64,000 nucleotides of DNA from Pseudopithomyces maydicus (taxonomy: Eukaryota > Ascomycota > Dothideomycetes > Pleosporales > Didymosphaeriaceae): assembly GCA_026873275.1 (NCBI GenBank), contig JANTUC010000006.1, positions 62,001 to 126,000 on the forward strand, given 5' to 3'. The notes beneath the pieces are model-generated. The model saw only the letters and a list, made by a program, of their open reading frames with translations. It made no database searches and was not told the DNA's origin. This document shows, piece after piece, positions 44,377-55,758 of the stretch. Position 1 is the first letter of the stretch; each line of letters begins with the position of its first letter. Made by a program: the position numbers and the translations under genes.

Positions 44377-47300
44377 TGTTGGGGGAGGCGTCGGGGGCAG
44401 AAATCTGTCGAGTGGGTGTCGGTGCATGCATCCTTGGGTGGAGGTTATATAGGTGGGTGGTGGGTGCGGGTGCGGGACGTCTCCCCATGGGGAATGCCAA
44501 ACGCGCCATGGCTGGGGGTCTTGGAACACGTTGTTGACGTCGCTCGAGCGGGTGGCGCTGACCAAGGCTTGGGGTTGGAGGGCGGTGCTCGGGGCGGGAA
44601 GGAGGGTTTGGGGATGGGAGGTTCTTGTGGTAGGAGTATACATACATACTGTTCGGATGGTGGGTTAGAGAGAGCACATGTTCTAATCTCGACGCTGCAC
44701 CAAACACACCACAATAGGTATAGAGATGAGGTTAGTCTGTATAGCTTGCTGTCATGGATACCCGAATATATGGTCGGATCAAATCAAGCATACAACGTCC
44801 CTCCCAATTCTCCATCCCATCCCATCCCAACCCACCACGCACCACCCAAACCTCCGCACATCCCCTCGGACCAAAGGCACCTCAACGCACCCCGTTCCCG
44901 CCCTCTGGGCACATCCCATCATCCCCCTTCTTACACGCTATATCAGCACGCAGCTATGCCCCTCGAGCCTTGGTATCGCGGACCCAAGCAGCGGGGTCGC
45001 AGCGCGCACGTTGCGCACAGCATTACCGACATTTGTGCAGCGCGCCCATTGGGCGGGATGATCAGGAGCCTCAGCTTGTTCTGCTTGGCTGATACGCTTT
45101 GGAGGTGACGACGGGGGCGCGAGAGGTCGTTGTCCAAGGTGCCGGGGCTTGGTTAGGGCGGTGGCAGGGTCTTAGCGTGGCGTGGGGTGCCGGATTCCCG
45201 AGAGTGGGTAGGCGACCCTGATGGGATGGGCTGTGGGTTGGAGTGTGCGAGTGGTGGAAAACGGTGGGAGTTTGTTGAAATCCAGAGTGATATTTTGGTT
45301 ATGTGTTATCTATATAGAGTAATCTTTTGGTATACAAGCATTCTACAATTCGTCGAGGACTACTGGTCGATGATCATTGGAGCCATTTTGTGTATAATGT
45401 CGAGCTTGACTTTTTGCTGGATTTGGCCTTGGGATTGCACATCTATTGTCTGATCATATTTGCATGAACATGCAGATTGGATCTTGCTAAGACCAAAAAA
45501 GCTTTCTTTTTGTCTCTCATTCAAAGGTTAATAAACTAGCCCAAGCGTTGAAGCAAAGAGGATCACTGTGAGAGGCCACCGTTCCGTTAGAGACGGATCT
45601 TAGTTATATCGCTCGTATAAATCTATTACACCAGTAGCAAGGTATACTTTTAGGACTTTTACTAGGGTTTGCCAAGGGATATCTTTCGATCGCTGACACT
45701 CAATACAAGGAATCAGCTTCCCTAAGGTGTATTCTTGCGACTGCCTAACACGGTATTATACACCTAGATTCCATAAGCATTTGATCTTGCGGAATGCTGT
45801 AAAAACTAATGGTTTCTCCATATGCCTTTGGGTGTTCAGTTAAAATTGTTCCAAAACCTTTGCGCCTGTGGGATTTCAGTAACTAGTTAGCTTGTTCAAC
45901 TCATAAGAATCAACTGACAACGCCGTTTAGCTCGCTACGTGTTTCAGTGATGTGTAGACTACATGCAGACAAGCTGATATTTAATTTGGAATAATTTCGT
46001 TCTAGTCACAGCCGACTCCAGCTTGCCCGTGTACCTACGTTAACGTCTACCTTTTCGAGATGTCGGCGTACGTGACGGGGACAATTGATAGGGACATGCT
46101 TTATTTTAGTGTATCAAGTGGGGGCGGTGCAATAGTCTGCAGAATAAACAACACAGTAGGTGCCAGCTCGGGGGCCGATCACAACACCGAAAAGGTTTAT
46201 GCCGTCATTGAAAGAAGCAGCGCTGTGGTGTCCGCTCACGTACAACGTCAAGGATATGTACCCAGGCCGCAAAGCTGGAAAAAGCTATGAGGGGTTGGCA
46301 TGGGGCATCGTATACCAATCCCCCAAAAAGAAACGCCCAGAAAAACGCCCCGGAACTATACAATATTATTTTGGCGCAAATGGGCCTGAGTATGCACGCA
46401 CGCTTTGGTGGATGGTTGGCAAACATCGTCTTGCGGATGATGTATGTGATGTGGTCCGGCGCATTGGCAGCCATCAGCATGGCGACGGCCTGGTTGAACA
46501 CGGGACGGGTGGAAACTACGATGGACTCGTTGAGAATAATTTTTTCCTTAGCTTTGAGATAAGAGTTTTCCCAGCACTCAATACACATTTGTATTAAGCA
46601 AGCTTCACACGAGGCTTTAATGATCAATAAAGTTTAGCTTGATGAAATTAAGTAAATGGAGTCTCGCTGAGACCCACTGTAGATGATAGTCGTGTCAGAG
46701 TTGATCCTCCTTGAACTAAACGCAATGACCTCGAATTGTCACCGGTGCATCGGTATCGGGAAATATCTGGTCTCTAGGTTTCACACCTTTTCATAACAGC
46801 TCGAACATCTTTTTGGATCCTTACTCCGTTGTGCTTTTTGAAAATCATTATTCAGGACCCCAGACCTTTCTCAACGCTGTTCAACCACGCTTACCGATAA
46901 GTATATCGTGTACCCTTTTTCTGTATCGTTGGATGACAAGTTTTTATTACAAGGTTGCTGCAGTCTCGTCTGCTGATCGAATCGCATGCCCCGTAATGAC
47001 CTGGGACGGTAGCTCAGCATGTATCTGGAAGAATGAATGCACCAGCTTTCATCGATATATAGATAATCACTCACATGTGTTTTGTTTGTTCGAAAAGGTA
47101 GTAGCTGAGTATAGGCTGACTAAATAAACATGGATGAAAAAACGCTGTCATCCCCTCTTATGACAATATAAAAAGTGGATTTCACACAATAACATCATTG
47201 CTCCATTCGTACACCTTGGTCCATTTCATGATACATATGTATTCGCCCAGTAGCCTGGCATACTCATCAGAATCCCCATACTCTCTGCCAACTATGATCT

Positions 47301-47452
47301 TAAAACGTGCTATATTTTACAATACCCCCACCGCTGCCCAAAGATTCCCACCTCGACATTTACTCAATCGACAGATACCTTCTTCCGCCACCCTTCAAGT
47401 TGGCCTCAAACACCACGAACCCCTCCCCTCCCCTCCCACCCCACCCCACCCC
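44377..47452. other. 3 kb without a supportable gene
   Basis: The left part is the MFS promoter, with C-rich (CATCC) stretches at 44,796-44,850. From 45.2 to 47.4 kb it is AT-richer with only short frames. Overlapping frames on both strands at 46060-46627 (for example a hydrophobic plus-strand stretch AARFGGW-like) look like a gene remnant but match no family I know. The third copy of the dispersed repeat lies within it at 47089-47175. Confidence 0.45.
47089..47175 (+). repeat. Dispersed repeat, copy 3 (with hairpin)
   Basis: Same order of blocks as copy 1: A-rich run, GTAGTAGCTGAGTATAGGCT, GACTAAATAAACA, AACGCTGTCAT, hairpin, A/T tail. The hairpin arms are TGTCAT (47146-47151) and ATGACA (47160-47165), where copy 1 has TGTCAC and GTGACA: both arms changed in a way that keeps pairing. 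Confidence 0.7.
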
Positions 47453-49198
47453 TCACACAAAACTCGGCATCGTAGAACAACACCCCACCAACGCCGACAC
47501 CACATCCCAATACGCTCGCCCGCGTCCCCCTCCCCCTCCGCCTCCCCCTCCGCCAAATCCTCCTGCGCCCACCCCGCCTGCACCAAAGTCCTCACATGGA
47601 ACACGGACCTCGCGGACCGCGCCCTCCTCGTCCGCTCCAGCATCTCCAGCCACGCCGCCCGCTGCTCGTCCGTGCGCGCCTCCCAGCCCACAATGTACAT
47701 TGGGAAGTGCGGCTTGCACTCGTGGACGGAGGGCAGGAGGGCAAACGCCTCGGCGACGTAGGCTTGCACTCGGGCTGCGTGGCCGAGGGCGTTGTCCGTC
47801 GCGCGGTGCAGGTAGATGAGCATGGCGAGCTTGTAGAGGTGGGCGACGGCGTGGGGGTAGGCGTCTGGAGGGGGCAGGGGGATGGTGCGGATGCGCCAGT
47901 CGAGGATTTGGAGGTGGGTGTGGTAGGGGGATGGGGCGGTGGTCGTGGTGGTGGGGGAGGGCTTGGTGGGGAGGGTGGCGCAGAGGTCGGACATGAGGTT
48001 TATGGTGAGGGGGATCCAGGAGGGGGAGCCGGGGGGTTGCTGTGGTAGGCGAGGATGTGTTCGCTGGTGAGTTCGTCGGGTGGGGGTGGGTTTGGTGGAG
48101 GGTTGGGTCCTGTATTGGGGAGCAGTGAGGTAGTGCGGCTAGGTTGATGTTGCCGGGCTGGCGGTGTAGTTGGGGGGAGTGTGCAGCTGTTTCGCGGGGG
48201 CGAACGGGCCCTTTGCCCCAGTGGCGGATGCTGAATTGCTTCATTACGTCGTGGTAGTATACCCAGTTTACGAGCATGGCTTTCTCGTCGTCGTTGACTA
48301 CGCATTCTGTCTTGGTGGTTTCGCACAGAATCACTTTTTTGATACCTTTGAGGTACCACGTCCATTCACTCGCGCTGCATGAGGCTTGGTGGACCTGTCA
48401 AGGCTGTGTATAAGCACATATAACAAGTGAATAGTGCAGTTGGGAAACCCACCTCGATCGAGCAGAGAAGCATGCCAGCTGCGATGTGATATACGCGCTC
48501 CAACGCAGTATCGCAAACCCCTAACCCCTTCCCCAAAGCTCGCAAACTCGAAATCTTGAGCTCCATAGCCTGTTCATTGTAGCCGTACCTATCTAACGAT
48601 GCTAGCCCTAAAAGGGCGTGAAGCACAGCTAGCGATCCAAGTGTCTTTTCGCTTTGCGAGAACCGCATCAGCATCTTACTAAGGGCCTCCGTATCCGACC
48701 CAAACATAGTCAGAGATCTCGAAGTTTCGTTTTCGACTTCAACCCGAGTGAGCCTTACAATCCACATGAAGCGTTCAACAACTTACAGTAACTCATGAGA
48801 TTCCACTCGGGTTCCCCCATCCCGTGTGGATTCCACGAGACTGGGGTATGTAGCAGCGGCGCACGGGACACCAACGAGGACAAGTGCATGTACATCTCGA
48901 TATCCCAGTGCGATCTGCGAACCATTACCGCATCGCCGCCACGATACTTCCGAACCTTAAATGTATTTTGGGGAGACTTGGATGCAATGGCTCGCTTCGC
49001 GTCGTTCTCTCTGGGCCACGAGAGCCGCAGGCCATATCCCTTGCATTCTCGCTTCGCACGCGTGCACTGCGAACACACCGGGACCCCCCTATCGCACAGT
49101 ATTCTTCGATCTAGTTAACCCGATTAGCGGTGATCCTCATAGGTACGTATGCGCGCACCTCTGCAGGTTCCACAGCCCTTCTTCTTGGGGCCACCCAT
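47453..49198 (-). CDS. Zn2Cys6 transcription factor (Fungal_trans_2-like), several frame breaks
   Basis: Exon 1 (complement 49159-49198) and exon 2 (48787-49110) together encode KKKGCGTCR and DRRILCDRGVPVCSQCTRAKRECKGYG, a complete six-Cys cluster. Downstream, family-like helices appear in turn (FGSDTEALSKMLMRF, ALLGLASLDRYGYNEQAM, MLVNWVYYHDVMKQFSIRHWG, HILAYHSN, HLYKLAMLIYLHRATDN, FPMYIVGWEARTDEQRAAW), ending YWDVVSALVGCCSTM. These sit in different frames: a six-G run at 48031-48036 explains one shift, a C5/G5 run near 47,520-47,540 another, and the joints near 48,780 and 48,150-48,200 are not resolved. Either a decaying gene or the same homopolymer problem seen elsewhere. Nuclear regulator; target unknown. 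Confidence 0.65.
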
Positions 49199-49889
49199 GT
49201 TTGCTTCCAGAATTTCGGGTGGGAGAAAATAAATATCCCGAAGGGCCTTGTACTGCGGTATCTGGTAGTTGAGGGAGAAAATGCAACTTTCTGCGAGGAG
49301 CACGAGCAGGGTCGAGAGGTTATCTACCTGGGTTTGGGACGTATGATGGCACGTGACCGCGGAAAGTTGCTGAGTTGTAAGCGAGAGGAGGGTGGTGCAT
49401 GGGGCTAAGGCTGAAAAGGGTTAAAGATGCCGGTGGTTTCTACGACGGAACCGTCGCTAGCGCTGCTATGGAAATGCACGAGGTCCTTGGCTGCTTAGAT
49501 GTAATACCTGGGTGAAGGTCTTTATAAGGATATAGTGTAAATTGCTTACAAAGACTACAGTTGACCTGAATTGTAGGGGATCAAGTCTTGACTGTTGAAT
49601 TTTGGGTGTTTAACCCATCTTAGTATTACAGTCAGAGATATTTTTCTAGCTGGATGATGAAACATATAATACAATTTTGTTTAGCATAACACTGTGGTAG
49701 TGTAGGCTTATGTTCTGCGTAGTGCGAGCATTCACCATAAGACGAAAACACATCCCTGAGAGCCCTAGCAGAAAGAAGCAACATGGCATTTCCTCCATAA
49801 CCTCGTTGCAAACTCAATTACCTGATAAACGATACATAACGTCTGTTTACAACTTACAAGCACCACTTCCCAACGCACCCCTATCTAAC
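49199..49889. other. Intergenic, promoter of the Zn2Cys6 gene
   Basis: No gene supported in these 690 bp; short random frames only. Confidence 0.45.
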
Positions 49890-51888
49890 CTACAACTTCT
49901 GCTCCTCCATCTTCTCCGCCTTCTTCTCCCCCTCCACCAAGCTTCCCGCCCCCGCCTCCACCCCCACCCCCTCCACATCTGTCCGCTCCACCCCCACAAC
50001 CCCAAACTCCTCCCCCGGCGCAACATCCTGCGGCACCGGCGGGCCCGTGAAGTCCTTCCTGCCGCGCACAAAGTACCACACGACGCTGATGGTTGCAAAG
50101 CCAGCGAACACGACGCTCGCGTAGTTCATGGAGGCCGCCTCGACGGGCAGGCTCACAGGCATGCAGAACAGCACGACGGCCAGGACGATCCAGGCGAGCA
50201 TGGCGACGTTGATGGCGTAGCCGAAGCGGCCGAGGGAGAAGCTCGAGTTGCGGACGGCGCGGCGGCCGCGCAGCACCGAGATCAGGATGGGCATCCCGTA
50301 CGAGGTGGAGAGGCAGATGGTGGCCACGCCCGTGAACGAGTTGAACGCCGCCGACGACCCGAAGTAGATGAGGCCGAGGAGGCAGTCTACCACCGTGGAG
50401 AGCACCAGCGCCCACAGCGGGATGTCGAAGCGGGAGTCCACGCGCTTCCACAGCCGCGACCCGGGGATCGCGCCGTCGCGGGCAAACGCGTAGGTGCAGC
50501 GCGAGGCGGCGGTGAGGGCGCCGGTGCCGGCGAAGAAGAGGATGCCGAGGATGAGGAAGAGGAGGCCGAAGCCGCCGGCGGCGGAGCCGGTGACGGTTTT
50601 GAAGAGCAGGCCGATGGGCTGGCCGTTTGCGACGTCGAGGAGGAGCTGCGTGTCCGGGAGCACGAAGAGGATGGGGATGAGGTAGATGATGCCTGTGAGG
50701 CCGGCGGCGGCGACGGAGAGGACAATGGCTTTGGGAACTTCGCGCTCGGGGTTTTGCACTTCTTCGCACATGGCGGCTACCATGCCGTAGCCTGTTAGCG
50801 TGTAGGCGGCTTGGAGGAGGCCGACGAAGAAGGCCCAGCCGGAGGGCCTGGTTGGATTAGCATGTAGATCCATATATATATACTTGGATAGGGGAGACCA
50901 GGAAGAGAGACTCACCACCCCGACGCACTCGCGTCGTAATGCGCAAAGACAAATTCCCCACTCCTCTTCTCATCCGCCATACTCAGCAGCGTAACCAAGA
51001 TGATCACCACACTCGCCGCCGTCCAATAGATACAGATCTTATTAATCAAATCCAGATACCTCGCCCCGAACACATTAACCAGCATGCACACCAGCATGAC
51101 GGCCCAAAACATCAATATCGTCTGCCACTCGTTGGGCACAAAGTCCTCGTCCCACAGGCTGATTGCGCTGAGGATGAGCTGGCCGCCCGAGAAATTGATG
51201 GAGAGGGTGACGGTCCAGTTGCCGACGAGGGTCAGCCAGCCGGTGACCCAGGAGGCGACGGGGGCGTACTTGCGCGTGGACAGCATGGCGGACCAGTAGT
51301 AGACGCCGCCGGCGGTGGGGTAGACGGCGCAGATTTCGGCGAGGGAGGCGGCGATGGAGAGCGAGATGAGGGAGACGAGGACCCAGCCCCAGAGGATGGT
51401 GACGGATTGGCCGTCGGTGAGGGTGATGTACATTGTGGTTGAGAGGCCGAAGGGGACGGCCATGATGGCGAAGGAGCTGGGGGTGTTAGTACCGATGTGA
51501 TATATCGCAATTGAAATCCCGTTTTTTGGTGGTTGTTTCCCACCAGCTGGTGGAGATGGTTGTGTTCGTGCATGCATGCATCCCACCTCTTTCCACCCCG
51601 TTCCATCCCATCCCATCCCATCACCCCGTCTCTTGCCTTGCCTTCCCACACCAAGTCCCAGGACGGAGAGGGAAGCATGCAACCAACCAACCAACCAACC
51701 AAACACACAGATTAAAAAAAAAAAAAAGGAAAACACTCACAGCCCCAACACACTCAACATGCTCAAATTCCTCGGCAGTTCAGACGCATACCCCATCTTC
51801 GCCAACCTGGCCTCCGCATCGCCCCCTCCGCCCACACTCCCCTCCCAACCGACCCCTTCCGCTGCGTAATCTCCATACTACCCGCCAT
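49890..51888 (-). CDS. Amino-acid/choline-type permease (APC superfamily); frame broken at C5 run
   Basis: Three exons, complement of 49890-50847, 50916-51476 and 51741-51888. About 12 helices. Landmarks: MGYASELPRNLSMLSVLGL before helix 1, LVSLISLSIAASLAEICAVYPTAGGVYYW, QAAYTLTGYGMVAAMCEEVQ then NPEREVPKAIVLSVAAAG (family signature), and LFFAGTGALTAASRCTYAFA. This is the branch with fungal GABA permeases and the choline transporter; the substrate cannot be separated by eye. The start at 51888 is out of frame with MGYASELP by one base at the five C at 51822-51826. Intron 1 carries a 15-nt T run on the coding strand. A GABA transaminase gene is 9 kb away, but adjacency alone is weak support for GABA. 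Confidence 0.85.
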
Positions 51889-51968
51889 CTCTTTCTGCTT
51901 CTCTTTTGTTCCCGCGCAGTGCGCTCTTCGCTAGCTGGCTAGCTAGGCTGTAACCCGGGACGTGGGGC

Positions 51969-52009
51969 AAGTATGTATGTGTGTGTGTATGTATGTATGT
52001 ATGTATGTA

Positions 52010-52040
<31 letters not shown>

Positions 52041-52075
52041 GTAGCCGTGCGCGTGTCGTATGTATGTATGTATGT
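51969..52075. repeat. (GTAT)n/(GT)n microsatellite
   Basis: About 105 bp of mixed GTAT and GTGT units with few interruptions. Alternating purine-pyrimidine composition. Further GTAC/GTAT patches occur at 52,720-52,830 and 53,190-53,245. Confidence 0.9.
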
Positions 52076-52133
52076 GTACCAAGTAGGTGGGTGGATGGGT
52101 GTGTGTGCTGCGTACGTACGTACTCGCGCGACG

Positions 52134-52178
52134 CTTCAGCGTAGCTTCAGCGTAGCTTCCTGGCGTAGCTTCCTGGCG
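52134..52178. repeat. Short tandem repeat GCTTC(AG/CTG)GCGTA
   Basis: Two 11-bp units (GCTTCAGCGTA) followed by two 13-bp units (GCTTCCTGGCGTA), directly adjacent. They look like successive slippage products. Confidence 0.8.
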
Positions 52179-54002
52179 TATATATATATCCGTATACGAC
52201 GGTATAAGTATATATATATCCCAATCCGTGCGTCTCCCGCTTCGATTCGATTCGAAACGCACCCTCGACCGCCCGATACGATACGCAGATAATAGATAGC
52301 AACGATAATGCGATAGATGTAATGCACGCGGAGTCAGCGAGCGGGCGAGCGAAGCGTGCGTGCGTGCGCACCAGTCCAGTCGTTCCGGTCCGATTATCGC
52401 AGCTGGCGCAGGCTGGCTGGGGCTAGGGCAGGGCGGGCTCCAGAGCGGGCAGGGCTAGGTAGCAGGGCGGGCTGGGCTAGGAAGCAGAGCGGGCAGGGCT
52501 AGGTAGGGAGCCAGTCGCACCAGTGCAGGCCAGGCCGGGCGGGTGCTGCGCGGGTAGGGCCTTTTTCTTGCTGGGTTGCTGGGTGGCGCTGGGGCTCTGC
52601 GGTGTGGTGCGGTGCGGTGATGATCGTGTGTATGTGTGGAGGCGCGGTGCGGATGCTCTTTCTTTCCTTCTTGCTTCCTTTCTTTCTTGCCGCAAGCTCA
52701 GTCTGTCTTGCGATGCGTATGTATCTCTGTATTCCCGTATTCCCGTATTCCAGTATATCGGTATCGGTATATATGTATGTACGTACGTACACCTACAGTA
52801 CGTATGTATATGTATGTATCCGACCCAATACCCAGGTCCTCTCTCAAAAACCCATACAAAATATATATATACGCACAAAGCAAGTCTTCATATATGTATA
52901 TACGTCCACACACGCACGCACGTAAGTTCAAAAGTACGTACGTATATGTAACCTCACAAATCCACCTCCTCCCTCAGCACAGCAGCCCACCCCAGATATG
53001 TAGATAAACCACGCTCCCCGTGCACGACCGATTACGAGCGCCCCGTGTCCGATAAGCCCAACGGGCAACCTGCAAGCGTGCTAGTTCGCGCTTGGCAGAC
53101 GGCACCCCGTTGTTCACCTTGTTTTGCGCGGCGGGCGGGACAGCCTCGTGCGTCACTTGGGTGTGTGTCGCTGGAGGGACTTACGTACATACGTGGATAG
53201 GTAGACGTGTGTGTGTGTATGTATGTAGGTACGTACATACATACATATGCAGGTTGCGCTTCTGTCGCGTGTGCGTGCATGGGTGCGGGGGGCGGGTGGG
53301 TGGGCAGGGCAGGCGAGCTGTGGATGCATCCACCACATACATGTGTGGTCTACGTACATATGTATGTATCTATGTGCTGGAGATAAGCTTCCGTGGGTAT
53401 GTGCATGCGAGAGAAGCGAATCGATTGCACGTATATACGGGCATTCGAGCTGCGTTACGTGAATGTATATCATATATCCACAACACGTCACGCCAGTTCA
53501 GGAGTCCGGCGACGGCATGTGAAGAAGGATGAGTGGGTGCGTGTGGCGGTAGATACCCACGGATGGGCAGGGATACGCGAGAGGGGGCTGGCTGGCCGAA
53601 TTGGGATTGAAAGGAGATAGGGGTTTGTGGAGGATCTGGATGCGGTATGCGGTTCCCGGCGCGGTAGCTATCTACCTAGGCTGCCGGCTTGTTACGGGGT
53701 CAGGGTGGAGGCCACGGACCACGGACTAAGCAGTCTACCCTACGTATGCGCAGTGCGTGCGGTGCTGTATGTAAGATAGATAACCGCCATAGACGCCGAC
53801 GGTGTATGTATGTATGTAGGTATGTAAATGCCTACCTACATCATACATACAGGGCTAGCTGTTTTCGACGCCTCGGCATCGAAAGCGGCAACTCGTCAAA
53901 ACGATGCACAGTCGGTCGGCCAGACATGAGCGCCAAAACAACATCTATTAAAAAACGCAAAGGATTATATAGTCGAGGTATAAGCTGTCCATTGTGGTTG
54001 AT

Positions 54003-54040
54003 CGTACCGTACCGTACCGTACCGCACCGCACCGTCACGT
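54003..54040. repeat. (GTACC)n pentanucleotide repeat
   Basis: Four to five GTACC units passing into GCACC units. Confidence 0.85.
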
Positions 54041-54370
54041 ACCAGTGCTGTCGCCAAAAGAAAAACATGACCGACCCCCGCACGCATGCACCGCAAAGGA
54101 AAAGCTAAGCTGTGGAAGGAGAAAAGCTAGTGTAACCCAGAAAAGAACACCGCACAACACAACATTTGCACAGGGAAGCATACGTGCCGTGGAACCGAGA
54201 GCTGAACACCCGTAGCCGCGTTCCCTAAACTTCCGCAAAAAGACGCCGGCAGACCTTTGTTCGTGGGACGCGTGAGCATGGCCGCGAGTTGGGGATCCAT
54301 TGCCGGCACCTCGGGCTCGCAGAGACGGAGGTGGGGATCGTGAGAGCGGGACACATGTGTGGGAGTGTAT

Positions 54371-55248
54371 CTAGCAGCATCCACCCTTCTTCTCTTCCCC
54401 GGGTGTGGAGGGTGCCAGGTTGATGGCCTGGCTGGGGCCGATCGAGGCCTGGCCGCCCTCGCCCTGGTCGAGGGCCTTGCTGGACACGATGCGGTAGATC
54501 TCTGCGGTCCTTGTCAGCGTTGCTCACCGTGTGCACTGTCGAGTCAGAGGGAGCGGGGCGTACCTGTCAGGATGTTCTGGAAGGCAAGCTCGACGTTGCT
54601 GGCGTCCAAGGCAGACGTCTCGATGAAGGACAGGTTGTTTTCACCTGGGAGACGGCGGTTAGTTTTGCTGCCGGCCACGGCCCCGAAAGGTGCACTACGT
54701 ACTTGCAAACTGCTTGGCCTCCTCTGTCGGCACCGCCCGCAGATGCCTCAAATCGCTCTTGTTTCCAACCAACATGATGACGATGTTAGAGTCAGCGTGG
54801 TCGCGGAGCTCCTTCAGCCACCGGGTTACGTTCTCGTACGTCTGGTGCTTGCTGATGTCGTAGACGAGCAGGGCGCCGACGGCGCCGCGGTAGTAGGCCG
54901 ATGTGATGGCGCGGTATCGCTCCTGGCCGGCCGTGTCCCAAATCTGGGCCTTGATGGTCTTCGCGTCGACTTGGATGGACCTCGTGGCAAACTCGACGCC
55001 GATGGTCGACTTGGAGTCAAGGTTAAACTCGTTGCGGGTGAAACGACTCAAAAGGTTGGATTTACCAACGCCAGAGTCTCCGATCAGGACGACTACGGGG
55101 GGTTAGCACGGCGGCAGGCGGTGCGGCCAGCCAGAAAGACGCACCCTTGAAGAGAAACTGCGGAGGGCGGTCAGCAAATCAGCAAAGCAAGACGGCGGCG
55201 CACGGCAGCGGGCGGGCGGATACTCACATCGTATTCGTCGTTCGCCAT
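54371..55248 (-). CDS. Rab11/Ypt31-type small GTPase
   Basis: Five exons, complement of 54371-54501, 54564-54644, 54703-55092, 55145-55157 and 55228-55248; phases agree and give 211 residues, the normal Rab11 length. Exon 2 is a 13-nt micro-exon (FLFK plus one base). G motifs: GDSGVGKS (P-loop), STIGVEFATRSI (switch I), WDTAGQERYRAI (switch II), GNKSD and ETSALD. The YDISKHQTYENVTRWLKELR region and C-terminal KKGGCC (double geranylgeranylation) point to Rab11/Ypt31/Ypt3. It controls trans-Golgi and recycling-endosome exit and so hyphal tip secretion. Divergent from the chromodomain gene over a 510-bp promoter. Confidence 0.96.
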
Positions 55249-55758
55249 GGTTGCGGTGGGCGCAGGCTGGTGCGCAGTTGGGAGGAGCAAGGAGCGGTGG
55301 GGAGGCTTCGCGGGGTGCAGCTAACGGCAGCGAGGAGCAAAAAGGGAGACACGGAGGTCGAGAGCAGGCTCTGGGGTATTTGTAGCGGGTGGGCAGGCGG
55401 GTTCGTTCGGGGTCGGGGTTGTAAGTTGTTTGGCTGCCTCGCCTCGTTGGAAAGCAGGAGCTCATGCGGCCTTCTGTGACATTGCACAAATGCGGGCGGC
55501 GACCGTTGTCACGTGACTGCGCTAGCGCCTCCGGGGGCACCTCTACTGCAGTACAGGTGCAGGCAAACTGCCTCTCCCGTTTGGCCCAACCGCCATGCCA
55601 CAGCAGCCTGCTTGCTGTTGCAGTGCCCGTGGCTCTCTCACCCTCCTCTCTTGCAGCCGAAAGGCGATCCAGACGGCTGACTACTGCGCCGCTGCCACCG
55701 CCCGCTGCCTCGACACGTGCAGCCAATCACAGCCGCCAGTCCCAGTGTAGCAACCACC
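55249..55758. promoter_or_regulatory. Bidirectional promoter region (Rab11 / chromodomain gene)
   Basis: The two ATGs at 55248 (minus) and 55759 (plus) are 510 bp apart with no other gene between. The region is GC-rich and TATA-less, as is common for housekeeping genes. No specific operator is recognised. Confidence 0.5.

Larger units (their letters stand above)
51889..54370. other. 2.5 kb microsatellite-rich region without a supported gene
   Basis: Dominated by short tandem motifs rather than by coding signals. The long frames here translate into Tyr/Val/Cys/Met runs (VCMYVCMYVC type) or their reverse, an artefact of GTAT/ATAC repeats. GC-rich GGGCTAGG-type sequence lies at 52,400-52,510. 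The right 100 bp are the 3' flank of the Rab gene. Confidence 0.6.

Noticed and set aside
46060..46627. Overlapping frames with a hydrophobic stretch, possible membrane protein
   Set aside because: Competing frames on both strands, no recognisable family, no start or splice logic; at most a remnant.
49710..50798. 362-codon plus-strand frame
   Set aside because: Antisense shadow of the permease exon 3.
51962..53491. Many 60-140-codon frames rich in Tyr/Val/Cys/Met
   Set aside because: Direct products of GTAT/GTAC microsatellites, not proteins.
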